Positions 47,329 to 55,131 of a stretch of 64,000 nucleotides of DNA are shown here, in pieces. The DNA is from Alteromonas australica (GTDB lineage: Bacteria > Pseudomonadota > Gammaproteobacteria > Enterobacterales > Alteromonadaceae): positions 4,154,001 to 4,218,000 of the forward strand of contig NZ_CP008849.1 of NCBI RefSeq assembly GCF_000730385.1, given 5' to 3'. Both the position numbers and the translations under genes were made by a program. Numbering within the stretch: the stretch's first letter is position 1; each line of letters begins with the position of its first letter. Below the pieces are notes generated by a model, which saw only the letters and a program-made list of their open reading frames with translations, did no database searches and was not told where the DNA came from.

Positions 47329-47411
47329 GCATCTTTCACTATCGTGCACACTGCCTTAGATGCAGCAGTAAAGACACAGAAGCATGATGAAAAATTTATG
47401 GAGAGGTTTTT

Positions 47412-48197
47412 ATGCAGAAGTCGCTTGTTGCCCTATCTACCCTGGCTGCGCTAGGTTTGTTTGCTTGCCAGCCAAATACGTCAGATGAAGCAACTACCAC
47501 CACAACTGAAACCACACAAGCGCCAAGTGGCTCAGGTGAGTCAATGACAGATGCGCAGAAGCAAGCGTATGCAATGGGTGCGAGTATGGGGTTATTTGTA
47601 AATAACCGCGCACAACAGCAAGAACAGCTAGGTTTACCCTTAGATCAAGCTGCCCTTAAAGAAGGGTTTAATGACGGGTTAAACGATTCACTGAAATTCA
47701 CTCAGCAAGAAATTCAAGAAATTGCTCAACAAGGTGAGCAAGTATTGCGTGCCAAACAGCAGGAAATGGCCGAAGCCGCCGCAGCAAAAAATATAGAGGC
47801 TGGTGAAGCTTACTTGGCTGAAAACGCAAAACGTGATGGCGTTATCGTGACCGAGTCTGGTTTACAGTACGAAGTGCTAGAAGAAGGCGAAGGCGAAAGC
47901 CCGTCGGCAGAAGATGAAGTAAAAGTGCACTACCGCGGTACGCTTTTAGACGGCACAGAGTTTGACTCGTCCTATGCCCGCAATGAACCCGCTCAATTCC
48001 CGCTAAATCGGGTTATTCCAGGTTGGACTGAGGGTGTACAGCTGATGAAAGAAGGGGCGAAATACCGTTTCCACATTCCTTCAGAGCTAGCCTATGGTGA
48101 ACGCGCTACAGGCTCCATTACACCTAACTCGACCCTTATCTTTGATGTTGAGTTACTAGAAGTGATTCCGGTAAACGCCGAAGGCGCTGCTGAATAA
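47412..48197 (+). CDS. fkpA: FKBP-type peptidyl-prolyl isomerase, FkpA-like lipoprotein
   Basis: 261 aa, GGAGAGG before the ATG. The signal ends in LFAC, a lipobox, so Cys19 would be lipidated; E. coli FkpA is soluble periplasmic. A Thr-rich linker follows, then the dimerising helices ([16 protein letters not shown] to residue about 145) and the FKBP domain ([50 protein letters not shown]). Helps fold envelope proteins. Followed by a strong terminator. Confidence 0.92.
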   Translation: MQKSLVALSTLAALGLFACQPNTSDEATTTTTETTQAPSGSGESMTDAQKQAYAMGASMGLFVNNRAQQQEQLGLPLDQAALKEGFNDGLNDSLKFTQQEIQEIAQQGEQVLRAKQQEMAEAAAAKNIEAGEAYLAENAKRDGVIVTESGLQYEVLEEGEGESPSAEDEVKVHYRGTLLDGTEFDSSYARNEPAQFPLNRVIPGWTEGVQLMKEGAKYRFHIPSELAYGERATGSITPNSTLIFDVELLEVIPVNAEGAAE

Positions 48198-48234
48198 TAT
48201 GGCCTGATAAGCGGTATTATTCCGCGTAAAGAAT

Positions 48235-48267
48235 AAAGCCGACACAAAAAATTGTGTCGGCTTTTTT
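48235..48267. terminator. Rho-independent terminator after fkpA
   Basis: 13-bp perfect stem (48235-48247 with 48252-48264, aaagccgacacaa and complement), 4-nt loop, six T. Confidence 0.93.
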
Positions 48268-48509
48268 AGTTGAGTCAGCATAATCCATGCTTACCTTTTC
48301 CCTCGGACTTAACGACACATCACACGAAGGTGATGGCCCCTTATCCGTTCTCACATAGTAATGCGAGTTATTCGGTGAGGTATCTCGAATCTACCTCTTA
48401 AGCATAGTGCCTTTTTGCGAAAAAAGGCGGGGGAAACTGTGCAGTTTTTGGACTTTATTACGATAAAACCTGGTCACTTATAACTGTAAGTTTTAACCCA
48501 CCGATGTTC
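48268..48509. other. Gap between fkpA terminator and small membrane protein gene
   Basis: No gene recognised. An 8-bp hairpin gccttttt/aaaaaggc closed by a gcga tetraloop lies at 48409-48428, about 80 bases past the stop of the minus-strand gene at 48510; it lacks a T-run outside the stem. Confidence 0.4.
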
Positions 48510-48785
48510 TTACTCTCGGGGCATTCTTCGACGTTCATGATGCACTTTAAACACCGCAAAATGTTTCATGATAGCTTGTCCAAGTTTGAACATGACGTAA
48601 CCGATCAGCAGGTATCCTGCTGTTTTCAAACTCTCGATTCGAACTACGATATCCAAAAACCCGTAAATCAGTAGCAAGGCTCCACTTAAAAACAACATAA
48701 AGCCTAGAATGGTACCTATGGTGGCAAAGCGCTTATCGCTTTCACCCGCGGTCAAACTGCGGCCGTTTTGTGAAGTTTTAACCAT
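48510..48785 (-). CDS. Small inner-membrane protein, two helices
   Basis: 91 aa with AAAGGAG seven bases before the ATG. Two hydrophobic helices (GTILGFMLFLSGALLLIYGFL and AGYLLIGYVMFKLG) and a basic C-terminus (FKVHHERRRMPRE) that should stay in the cytoplasm. I do not recognise a family. It lies between fkpA and greB, divergent from greB. Confidence 0.7.
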   Translation of the reverse strand: MVKTSQNGRSLTAGESDKRFATIGTILGFMLFLSGALLLIYGFLDIVVRIESLKTAGYLLIGYVMFKLGQAIMKHFAVFKVHHERRRMPRE

Positions 48786-48957
48786 GAGAACTTGCTCCTT
48801 TCCCTGTTTATTTTGACTACAGCAACAAACTAAAGGTTCATGTTCAACTAATAACCGACCAGTTTAGATTAACCAGTAAATGACGTAGTAGAATATTGCC
48901 TTCTGCATATTTACCCTCATACACTAGGGTAACGTTATTTAATTTACCTAATTGCTT

Positions 48958-49443
48958 GTGAAAACACCACTTATTACCCGCAAAGGATACCTCAAGCTTC
49001 AACAAGAGCTCGATCACCTTTGGCGTGAAGAACGGCCAGAAATAACCCGCAAGGTCACTTGGGCCGCTAGCTTAGGTGACAGAAGTGAAAATGCGGACTA
49101 TCAATACAACAAGAAAAAACTAAGGGAAATCGACCGCCGTGTACGCTACTTGCGAAAATGCCTAGAAAATTTAAAGGTGGTTGATTACAGCCCTCAGCAA
49201 GAGGGCAAAGTTTTCTTTGGTGCTTGGGTAGAGATAGAAAACGACGAAGGGAAGGTGCTGCAATTACGATTAGTCGGTTACGACGAAATTTTCGGCCGTA
49301 AAGACTACATTTCCATTGACTCCCCTATGGCTAGAGCGCTGGTGGGGAAAGAAGAAGATGACGATTTATCCGTAAAAACCGAAGCTGGAATAAAAGAGTG
49401 GTGGATTAATAAAATATGGTACGACACCACGGACAAACTCTAA
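48958..49443 (+). CDS. greB: Transcription elongation factor GreB
   Basis: 161 aa from the GTG at 48958, which corresponds to the E. coli start (M-K-T-P-L); no good ribosome site precedes it, and a TTG two codons upstream is possible. N-terminal coiled coil with acidic tip (SLGDRSENADYQYNKKKLREI), C-terminal FKBP-like domain (GRKDYISIDSPMARAL). Binds the RNA polymerase secondary channel and triggers cleavage of backtracked RNA. Followed by tex, as in E. coli. Confidence 0.96.
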   Translation: MKTPLITRKGYLKLQQELDHLWREERPEITRKVTWAASLGDRSENADYQYNKKKLREIDRRVRYLRKCLENLKVVDYSPQQEGKVFFGAWVEIENDEGKVLQLRLVGYDEIFGRKDYISIDSPMARALVGKEEDDDLSVKTEAGIKEWWINKIWYDTTDKL

Positions 49444-49589
49444 CCTAGGGTTAAATACAATTGTGGGTGGATAAGTAGTCATTTTCTCCTATGCTACGGT
49501 GATATACTTGCCATCTTATTTTTCATTTTTTAGACAGTTTGCCCAAGGTCGATAAATATCCACCCGCAAACCATTGCCTAGAGCGTATT

Positions 49590-51923
49590 ATGATTATCAA
49601 TAAAATTGCTGAAGAACTATCGGTTCAGCCCAACCAAGTAAACGCAGCCGTTCAATTGCTTGACGAAGGAGCGACCGTTCCTTTTATCGCGCGTTACCGT
49701 AAAGAAGTCACTCAAGGCTTAGACGACACTCAGTTAAGAAACCTACAACAGCGTTTAACCTACCTTAGGGAGTTGGAAGACCGTCGAGGTGTTATTCTCA
49801 AATCTATTGATGAGCAAGGTAAACTCACCGATACGCTAAAGGCCGATATTAATAACGCAGATAGCAAAACCACCCTTGAAGATTTATATCTTCCGTACAA
49901 GCCCCGTCGCAGAACAAAAGGACAAATTGCTATTGAGGCAGGTTTAGCGCCTCTAGCCGACGCCCTGTTTGCCGATCCAAGCCTTACCCCTGCCACGGTC
50001 GCTGCCCAATACATTAGCGAAGAAAAGGGAATTGTTGATGAAAAAGCCGCCTTAGAAGGCGCACGATTTATTTTGATGGAGCGTTTCGCCGAAGATGCTT
50101 CGTTGCTAGGAAAAATACGTCGTTACCTGACTGAAAACGCGCACTTAGCCAGCAAGGTAGCACCTGGGAAAGAGAAAGACGCGGCCAAGTATAAAGACTA
50201 CTTCGAACACAGTGAAAAATACAAAACGGTGCCATCCCATCGTGCACTCGCCATGTTCCGTGGACGCAACGAAGGTCTTTTACATATTCAGCTAGATGCC
50301 GATCCACAACAGGACGACAATGCGTCAGGCTCACATTGTGAACACCTTATTGCCAGCCACTATAATATTCTTCACCGCAATAGACCGGCTGATGACTTCT
50401 TAGCCCAGGTAGTGCAGTGGACGTGGAAAATAAAGATTGCGTTACATATGGAAACCGAGCTGTTCAGCACCTTGCGTGAAAGAGCAGAAGAGGAAGCCAT
50501 TGAAGTATTTGCCAAGAACTTAAACGACCTGCTAATGGCCGCTCCAGCGGGGGCTAAAACCACCATGGGGTTAGATCCCGGTCTACGTACAGGGGTCAAA
50601 GTGGCTGTGGTAGATAAAACAGGTAAAGTCCTAGCCACCAACACGATTTTCCCTCACGTCCCGCAGAATCAGTGGGATAAATCTATGCGTACACTCACCA
50701 CCTTGTGTAAGCAATACAAGGTGGAATTAATCAGTATTGGTAACGGCACCGGCTCACGAGAAACCGATAAGCTAGTTGCCGAGATGCTAAAAAATAACAG
50801 TGATCTTCAAGCCCAAAAAATCATGGTAAGTGAAGCCGGAGCGTCCGTCTACTCGGCCTCTGAATTGGCCTCTAAAGAACTGCCGGATTTAGACGTGTCG
50901 CTTCGTGGCGCAGTGTCTATTGCGCGTCGTCTACAAGATCCATTGGCCGAATTAGTTAAAATTGAGCCCAAAGCCATTGGTGTGGGTCAGTATCAGCATG
51001 ATGTTAGCCAAAGCCAATTAGGCAAATCTCTCGACCGTGTCATCGAAGATTGTGTAAATGCCGTGGGCGTAGACCTTAATACTGCCTCGCCAGCGCTCCT
51101 TAGCTATGTTTCAGGGCTAAATAAAACACTGGCCCATAACATCGTTCATTTTAGAGACACTAACGGAGCCTTTGCAGATAGAAAGTCATTACTTAAAGTA
51201 GAGCGATTAGGGCCCAAAGCGTTTGAGCAGGCAGCGGGCTTCTTACGTATTATTAATGGTACTAACCCCCTCGATGCCTCTGCAGTTCACCCTGAAGCTT
51301 ATCCCGTGGTAGATAAAATCATTGATACCACGGCGGTGGCCGTGAACGATATTATTGGTAATACTGAGCTACTCAAAAGCCTGTCGCCTGACACCTTTAC
51401 CAGTGAGGCTTTTGGTCTACCTACAGTGCAAGACATCTTTAAAGAACTTGATAAGCCAGGACGAGATCCTCGCCCTGAGTTTAAAACTGCAGCGTTTAAA
51501 GAGGGTGTTGAAACCATCAACGATTTGAAAGCAGGTATGATTTTAGAAGGTGTGGTCAGTAACGTCGCAAACTTTGGTGCGTTTGTGGATGTGGGTGTTC
51601 ACCAAGACGGGCTCGTTCACATATCGGCGTTGACCAACAAGTTTATCTCAGACCCTCGAGAAGTGGTGAAAGCGGGTGATATTGTTAAGGTGAAAGTGCT
51701 TGAGGTGGATGTAGCACGCAAACGTATTTCTTTTACGATGCGTTTAGACGATACCCCTACACCCTCTGCCCGCCCCGCCAAAAATGGACCGACGGCCAAT
51801 AAAGGAAAAGCCCAACGTCCACGCAATGACAAAGGCTCAAAGCGTAATACAGGGAATGCTCAACCACAAAATAGTGCCATGGGTAATGCGTTTGCCGACG
51901 CTTTTGCTAAAGCCAAGAAATAA
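49590..51923 (+). CDS. tex: RNA-binding transcription accessory protein Tex (YhgF)
   Basis: 777 aa from the ATG at 49590, whose N-terminus matches E. coli YhgF; the frame runs 17 codons upstream without a ribosome site. Layout: N-terminal Tex helices ([20 protein letters not shown]), YqgF-like domain ([18 protein letters not shown]), helix-hairpin-helix ([19 protein letters not shown]), and a C-terminal S1 domain ([20 protein letters not shown]) with a low-complexity tail. Nucleic-acid-binding factor needed for fitness or toxin expression in some pathogens. Confidence 0.97.
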   Translation: MIINKIAEELSVQPNQVNAAVQLLDEGATVPFIARYRKEVTQGLDDTQLRNLQQRLTYLRELEDRRGVILKSIDEQGKLTDTLKADINNADSKTTLEDLYLPYKPRRRTKGQIAIEAGLAPLADALFADPSLTPATVAAQYISEEKGIVDEKAALEGARFILMERFAEDASLLGKIRRYLTENAHLASKVAPGKEKDAAKYKDYFEHSEKYKTVPSHRALAMFRGRNEGLLHIQLDADPQQDDNASGSHCEHLIASHYNILHRNRPADDFLAQVVQWTWKIKIALHMETELFSTLRERAEEEAIEVFAKNLNDLLMAAPAGAKTTMGLDPGLRTGVKVAVVDKTGKVLATNTIFPHVPQNQWDKSMRTLTTLCKQYKVELISIGNGTGSRETDKLVAEMLKNNSDLQAQKIMVSEAGASVYSASELASKELPDLDVSLRGAVSIARRLQDPLAELVKIEPKAIGVGQYQHDVSQSQLGKSLDRVIEDCVNAVGVDLNTASPALLSYVSGLNKTLAHNIVHFRDTNGAFADRKSLLKVERLGPKAFEQAAGFLRIINGTNPLDASAVHPEAYPVVDKIIDTTAVAVNDIIGNTELLKSLSPDTFTSEAFGLPTVQDIFKELDKPGRDPRPEFKTAAFKEGVETINDLKAGMILEGVVSNVANFGAFVDVGVHQDGLVHISALTNKFISDPREVVKAGDIVKVKVLEVDVARKRISFTMRLDDTPTPSARPAKNGPTANKGKAQRPRNDKGSKRNTGNAQPQNSAMGNAFADAFAKAKK

Positions 51924-51942
51924 AGTGTAGTCATCATTCTAG

Positions 51943-51961
51943 CCGGCGTATTAAACGCCGG
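51943..51961. terminator. Weak hairpin after tex
   Basis: 7-bp perfect stem ccggcgt/acgccgg with a 5-nt loop, 19 bp after the tex stop, between converging genes. No T-run, so terminator function is uncertain. Confidence 0.4.
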
Positions 51962-52008
51962 TTAGCCCATGACAACAAAGTAAAAGAAACGAGGGTAAGG
52001 TGACCCAA

Positions 52009-53007
52009 TTAAGCGCTCGCTGAAAACCCTTGTGAAGCAGGTGTATAGGCTTGCGTATAAACATTTTGAATACGCCCTACCCGTGCCGCCATGGCTGGGC
52101 TGATTTCCTGTGCTTCCCCAAAATCAAGTGAACGTGCACCACCCGCATAGGCGTTTTTCTCACTGTTTTCCTTTGCTGCTTCCTGCGCGGATAGAACCGC
52201 ATCGTCAAGGCTTCTTGTCGGAGGCTCTATGGTGTTATCTGTGATGTCATTTAATGACGGGGGTGTGATGCTAACACCATTACTTTGTGAGGATGAGCCT
52301 TCAGAAGCTAAGGCTTGCCCGCTTTCTTCTGCTTTTTCTTCCGCAATTTCTGCTCGTGCTTCAAAGGCTTTCTGTGATGCTTCCGCAGCGACCTTTAAGT
52401 CTTGAGCGGAAGGTTGCGCAGGGGCGAGCGCAGCAGTGCGCACCTGCTGCATTTTACTTAAAGTTTGTTCTGGCGTTTGCGCTTCTGAAATATCAATGGA
52501 GACTTTGCCATCTGTAATGTATCGCTTGTTGTCTGGCCCCGTTGTGTACTCGTATTGCGGCGTACCTGCATACTGGCCCCCGGCGACTGCATGGGCTTGC
52601 TCATGGGTACGAACTTCCTCATCACGAGCTTCTAAAGACGCAATTTCTTGTTGCTCTTGCTCGGTTTGCTGCTGCGACTGTTGTTGAGATTGTTGTTGGT
52701 CTTGCGCGTTTTGCTTACCCGCGCTTTCATCTTCAGCATTGTCAGGCTCTTGCCCAAAAACATTATCAAAAGCGGCCTGTAGTTCAGATTGAACTTGAGG
52801 GCGTTCGTACGTTACCGGTGCAGGGGGTTGACCAGGCGTTCTTGCCTTATCAGTATCTGAACCCAAACCTTTCTGGGACGCGCCTTGTTCAGCATCGCTT
52901 GCTTGGGGAATGGTTTCTCGAAGGGTATTGTCTCTACGTGCCGACTCGGTATTTAAGTTGGCCGTAGGAAACGCTAGCGCAGTCAATATCGGCGTGACAA
53001 TATTCAC
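52009..53007 (-). CDS. SprA-related putative zinc metalloprotease
   Basis: 332 aa, GTG start with AGGGGG seven bases upstream. No signal peptide. Central HExxH motif HEQAH (135-139) in RTHEQAHAVAGGQYAGTPQY followed by YTTGPDNKRYITDGKVSIDI, the SprA-related pattern. Before it is a Gln-rich stretch (102-120). The C-terminal part is Ala/Ser-rich and helical. Family function is unknown. It follows the rod-like gene by 14 bp and should be cotranscribed. Confidence 0.8.
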   Translation of the reverse strand: MNIVTPILTALAFPTANLNTESARRDNTLRETIPQASDAEQGASQKGLGSDTDKARTPGQPPAPVTYERPQVQSELQAAFDNVFGQEPDNAEDESAGKQNAQDQQQSQQQSQQQTEQEQQEIASLEARDEEVRTHEQAHAVAGGQYAGTPQYEYTTGPDNKRYITDGKVSIDISEAQTPEQTLSKMQQVRTAALAPAQPSAQDLKVAAEASQKAFEARAEIAEEKAEESGQALASEGSSSQSNGVSITPPSLNDITDNTIEPPTRSLDDAVLSAQEAAKENSEKNAYAGGARSLDFGEAQEISPAMAARVGRIQNVYTQAYTPASQGFSASA

Positions 53008-53021
53008 TTTAAAACCCCCTT

Positions 53022-53354
53022 TTAAGCTAGCGTATCTATAATGGTTCCGACAGTTTCATTCGCCACTTCTAACACCTTGCTAGAAGCCTGCGCGTTAACG
53101 CTATTAATCTTTAATGACAATAGGTTAGACGTGAAATCATCGCTCGCGGTGGGTAGCACATTACGTATATTACTTAGCCCCTGCAAAGACGCATCGGCCA
53201 GCACAGCTTGTGGGCCATTCTCTGCAAGATTCACTTGCGCCGTTTGCTGCGCAATATTTGTGGCGGCTTGGGTTAACCCGCTATTCGCCTGCTGCAAGCC
53301 AAATTGGCCAGACACAATGGCTGAATTGACACTATTGGTCACAATACTAGACAT
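53022..53354 (-). CDS. Very small flagellar rod/hook-like protein
   Basis: 110 aa. The first 40 residues (SGQFGLQQANSGLTQAATNI) read like the N-terminal helix of flagellar axial proteins, and the end (LKINSVNAQASSKVLEVANE then TVGTIIDTLA) reads like the FlgB/C/E/F/G C-terminal helix (AQxxYxxxxKVxxxxxxxxGTxI). The middle is too short for the usual D1 domain; FlgC of E. coli is 134 aa. No flagellar gene is near. I infer a helical coiled-coil assembly protein; not confirmed. Confidence 0.6.
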   Translation of the reverse strand: MSSIVTNSVNSAIVSGQFGLQQANSGLTQAATNIAQQTAQVNLAENGPQAVLADASLQGLSNIRNVLPTASDDFTSNLLSLKINSVNAQASSKVLEVANETVGTIIDTLA

Positions 53355-53506
53355 ACACTACCTCTACACTCTCATGCGCAATTATTAACCAGCTTGCACA
53401 AAAAGAAAAGCACACAAGTAGAGGGGAAAACTAAGTCCTTGTCTTTTTTATAGTTATTGTTCGGCCATTTTATAACCAGCCGCATAGAAACACAGAAAGC
53501 GCCAAA

Positions 53507-54325
53507 TTAAGACGCTTCCTGTTTATAAACGTTGGTCGCAAAACTGTAAAGAATATCGGCCGTCTGCTGCGGGTGGGAAATAAACGGAGCATGAGAAGCG
53601 TGAGGTAACACCACAGTGTCGGCTTGGGGGTGTAACTCACAAATACGGTCTATACCACTGGTAGGGACAAGACTGTCTAACCTGCCATATAATCGCAATG
53701 TAGGCACAATAATGCGCTTTAATTCACTGCGCAAATCCTCACAAGACAATATATGCAATCCTTCTTTTAACGCCTCTTCCGATGGCGATGGAAACTCGGT
53801 TATTTGCTCACGAATGGCTTTAATGTCTTGTTTAGCAGTATCACTTCCCATTGCTTGAATCGCTAAAAAGCGCTCAAGGGTTTTACTGAAATTTTTCTCT
53901 AGTTGCTGCTTAAACATATTCAGTAAGTCTGCCGCTATACCTGGCCAACAAGGCCCGGCAACAAACCGTGGTGTAGAAGCAATAGTGACTAACCCCGCGA
54001 GAAGATTGGGTCGTTGAGCAGCAAGTTTCTGCGCCACTAAACCGCCAAGAGACCAGCCAACCACGATACTTTGAGGGGGCATTAAAGGTGCGACCATTTC
54101 ACTTAAGTTAGCCACCGTATAGGGCGTGGGTACATGCGCGGCATTTTCACCAAAACCGGGCAGGTCGATGGTGGTAATTCGGAAATCGGCACTTAAATAG
54201 GGAATAAATGAGGTGAATGCGCCACTGTTCATTCCCCACCCATGAATGAAAACCAGATCTTTTCCTGTGCCTTGAGTACGGGTGACAAGCGGAGTGTTTG
54301 TATGCAAATCTTTCACTGTATACAT
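53507..54325 (-). CDS. bioH: Pimeloyl-ACP methyl ester carboxylesterase BioH
   Basis: 272 aa. Alpha/beta hydrolase with catalytic Ser92 (GWSLGG), Asp217 (RLDSLVP) and His245 (HASHAPF), and the N-terminal FIHGWGMNSGAF. Releases the methyl group from pimeloyl-ACP to give the biotin precursor. ATG at 54325 has AAGG directly next to it; a GTG nine bases inside would be better spaced, so the start is open. Head-to-head with comF, as bioH and gntX are in E. coli. Confidence 0.93.
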   Translation of the reverse strand: MYTVKDLHTNTPLVTRTQGTGKDLVFIHGWGMNSGAFTSFIPYLSADFRITTIDLPGFGENAAHVPTPYTVANLSEMVAPLMPPQSIVVGWSLGGLVAQKLAAQRPNLLAGLVTIASTPRFVAGPCWPGIAADLLNMFKQQLEKNFSKTLERFLAIQAMGSDTAKQDIKAIREQITEFPSPSEEALKEGLHILSCEDLRSELKRIIVPTLRLYGRLDSLVPTSGIDRICELHPQADTVVLPHASHAPFISHPQQTADILYSFATNVYKQEAS

Positions 54326-55131
54326 CCTTAAACTGTTGCAAGACGCGACTTAGGAGCAAGTCTATCTGCGCGTTGACCCAATTCTTTAAAGCACGTGTTG
54401 CGTCCATTAAACGTGCTTTAAATGTTTCCTGCTTACTATGCTATCAGGCAAGTCCCACGCCAGTATGTCAGTGGTGTGAAGATGACATATTTTCTTTTGA
54501 TACCCGCAAGTATAAAGAAAACTTACTGTCTTTTGGTCTTATCAGTCGGCATGTGCGGCACTGCCGCTACCAACGACTTTGCGTGTATGGCTTGTACACA
54601 CCGCCTCTTTCAAGCCTAATTCACTTAATGAAGTTTCGCCATTCTCTCACCGCAAGCCAAGAGATTGGCAGGCTGTTTGTCGACAAATGGCAACAGCATA
54701 CTGGGCCAAAACCAGATTTGTTATTACCCGTTCCTCTAGGCACGCGGCGCTTTGCTCAGCGGCAATTTAATCAATCTGCTGTACTGGCTTTATACATAGG
54801 GCGCAAGCTAGGTATACCGGTGTATCAGCACTGGGCAATTCGTCAAACAGATACCGCCCAACACTTACTCGACAAACAAGCCCGTTACGTCAACGCGAAA
54901 CACAGTTATGCACTGACAAAACATGGAATAGATGGCTATGTAAGCGAACCTAGCGCCGTGCTTCGGGTCGCCATTGTTGACGATGTTATCACCACGGGGA
55001 TAACGGTGGATAGGTTAGCTGGTTTATTAAGCGCCCGTTACCCTCACCTAAATATTGAAGTATGGGCGGTGGCGTTTACACCACCGCCTAAAAGCCATTT
55101 ACTTAATGCAGAAAATGGGATTGGTAAATAG
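54298..55131 (+). CDS. ComF/GntX family phosphoribosyltransferase-like protein
   Basis: Up to 277 aa. Zinc-binding Cys pairs near residues 45-60 (CLLC, CQWC), conserved middle LIHLMKFRHS and LLLPVPLGTRRFAQRQFNQS, and the PRPP-loop VAIVDDVITTG. Related to E. coli GntX and to competence protein ComF. There is no in-frame ATG before the zinc site; TTG codons at 54298 and 54373 are the candidates, and the first would overlap the divergent bioH start. Its 3' end overlaps the converging M14 gene by 29 bp. Confidence 0.88.
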   Translation: MYANLSLYTSLNCCKTRLRSKSICALTQFFKARVASIKRALNVSCLLCYQASPTPVCQWCEDDIFSFDTRKYKENLLSFGLISRHVRHCRYQRLCVYGLYTPPLSSLIHLMKFRHSLTASQEIGRLFVDKWQQHTGPKPDLLLPVPLGTRRFAQRQFNQSAVLALYIGRKLGIPVYQHWAIRQTDTAQHLLDKQARYVNAKHSYALTKHGIDGYVSEPSAVLRVAIVDDVITTGITVDRLAGLLSARYPHLNIEVWAVAFTPPPKSHLLNAENGIGK

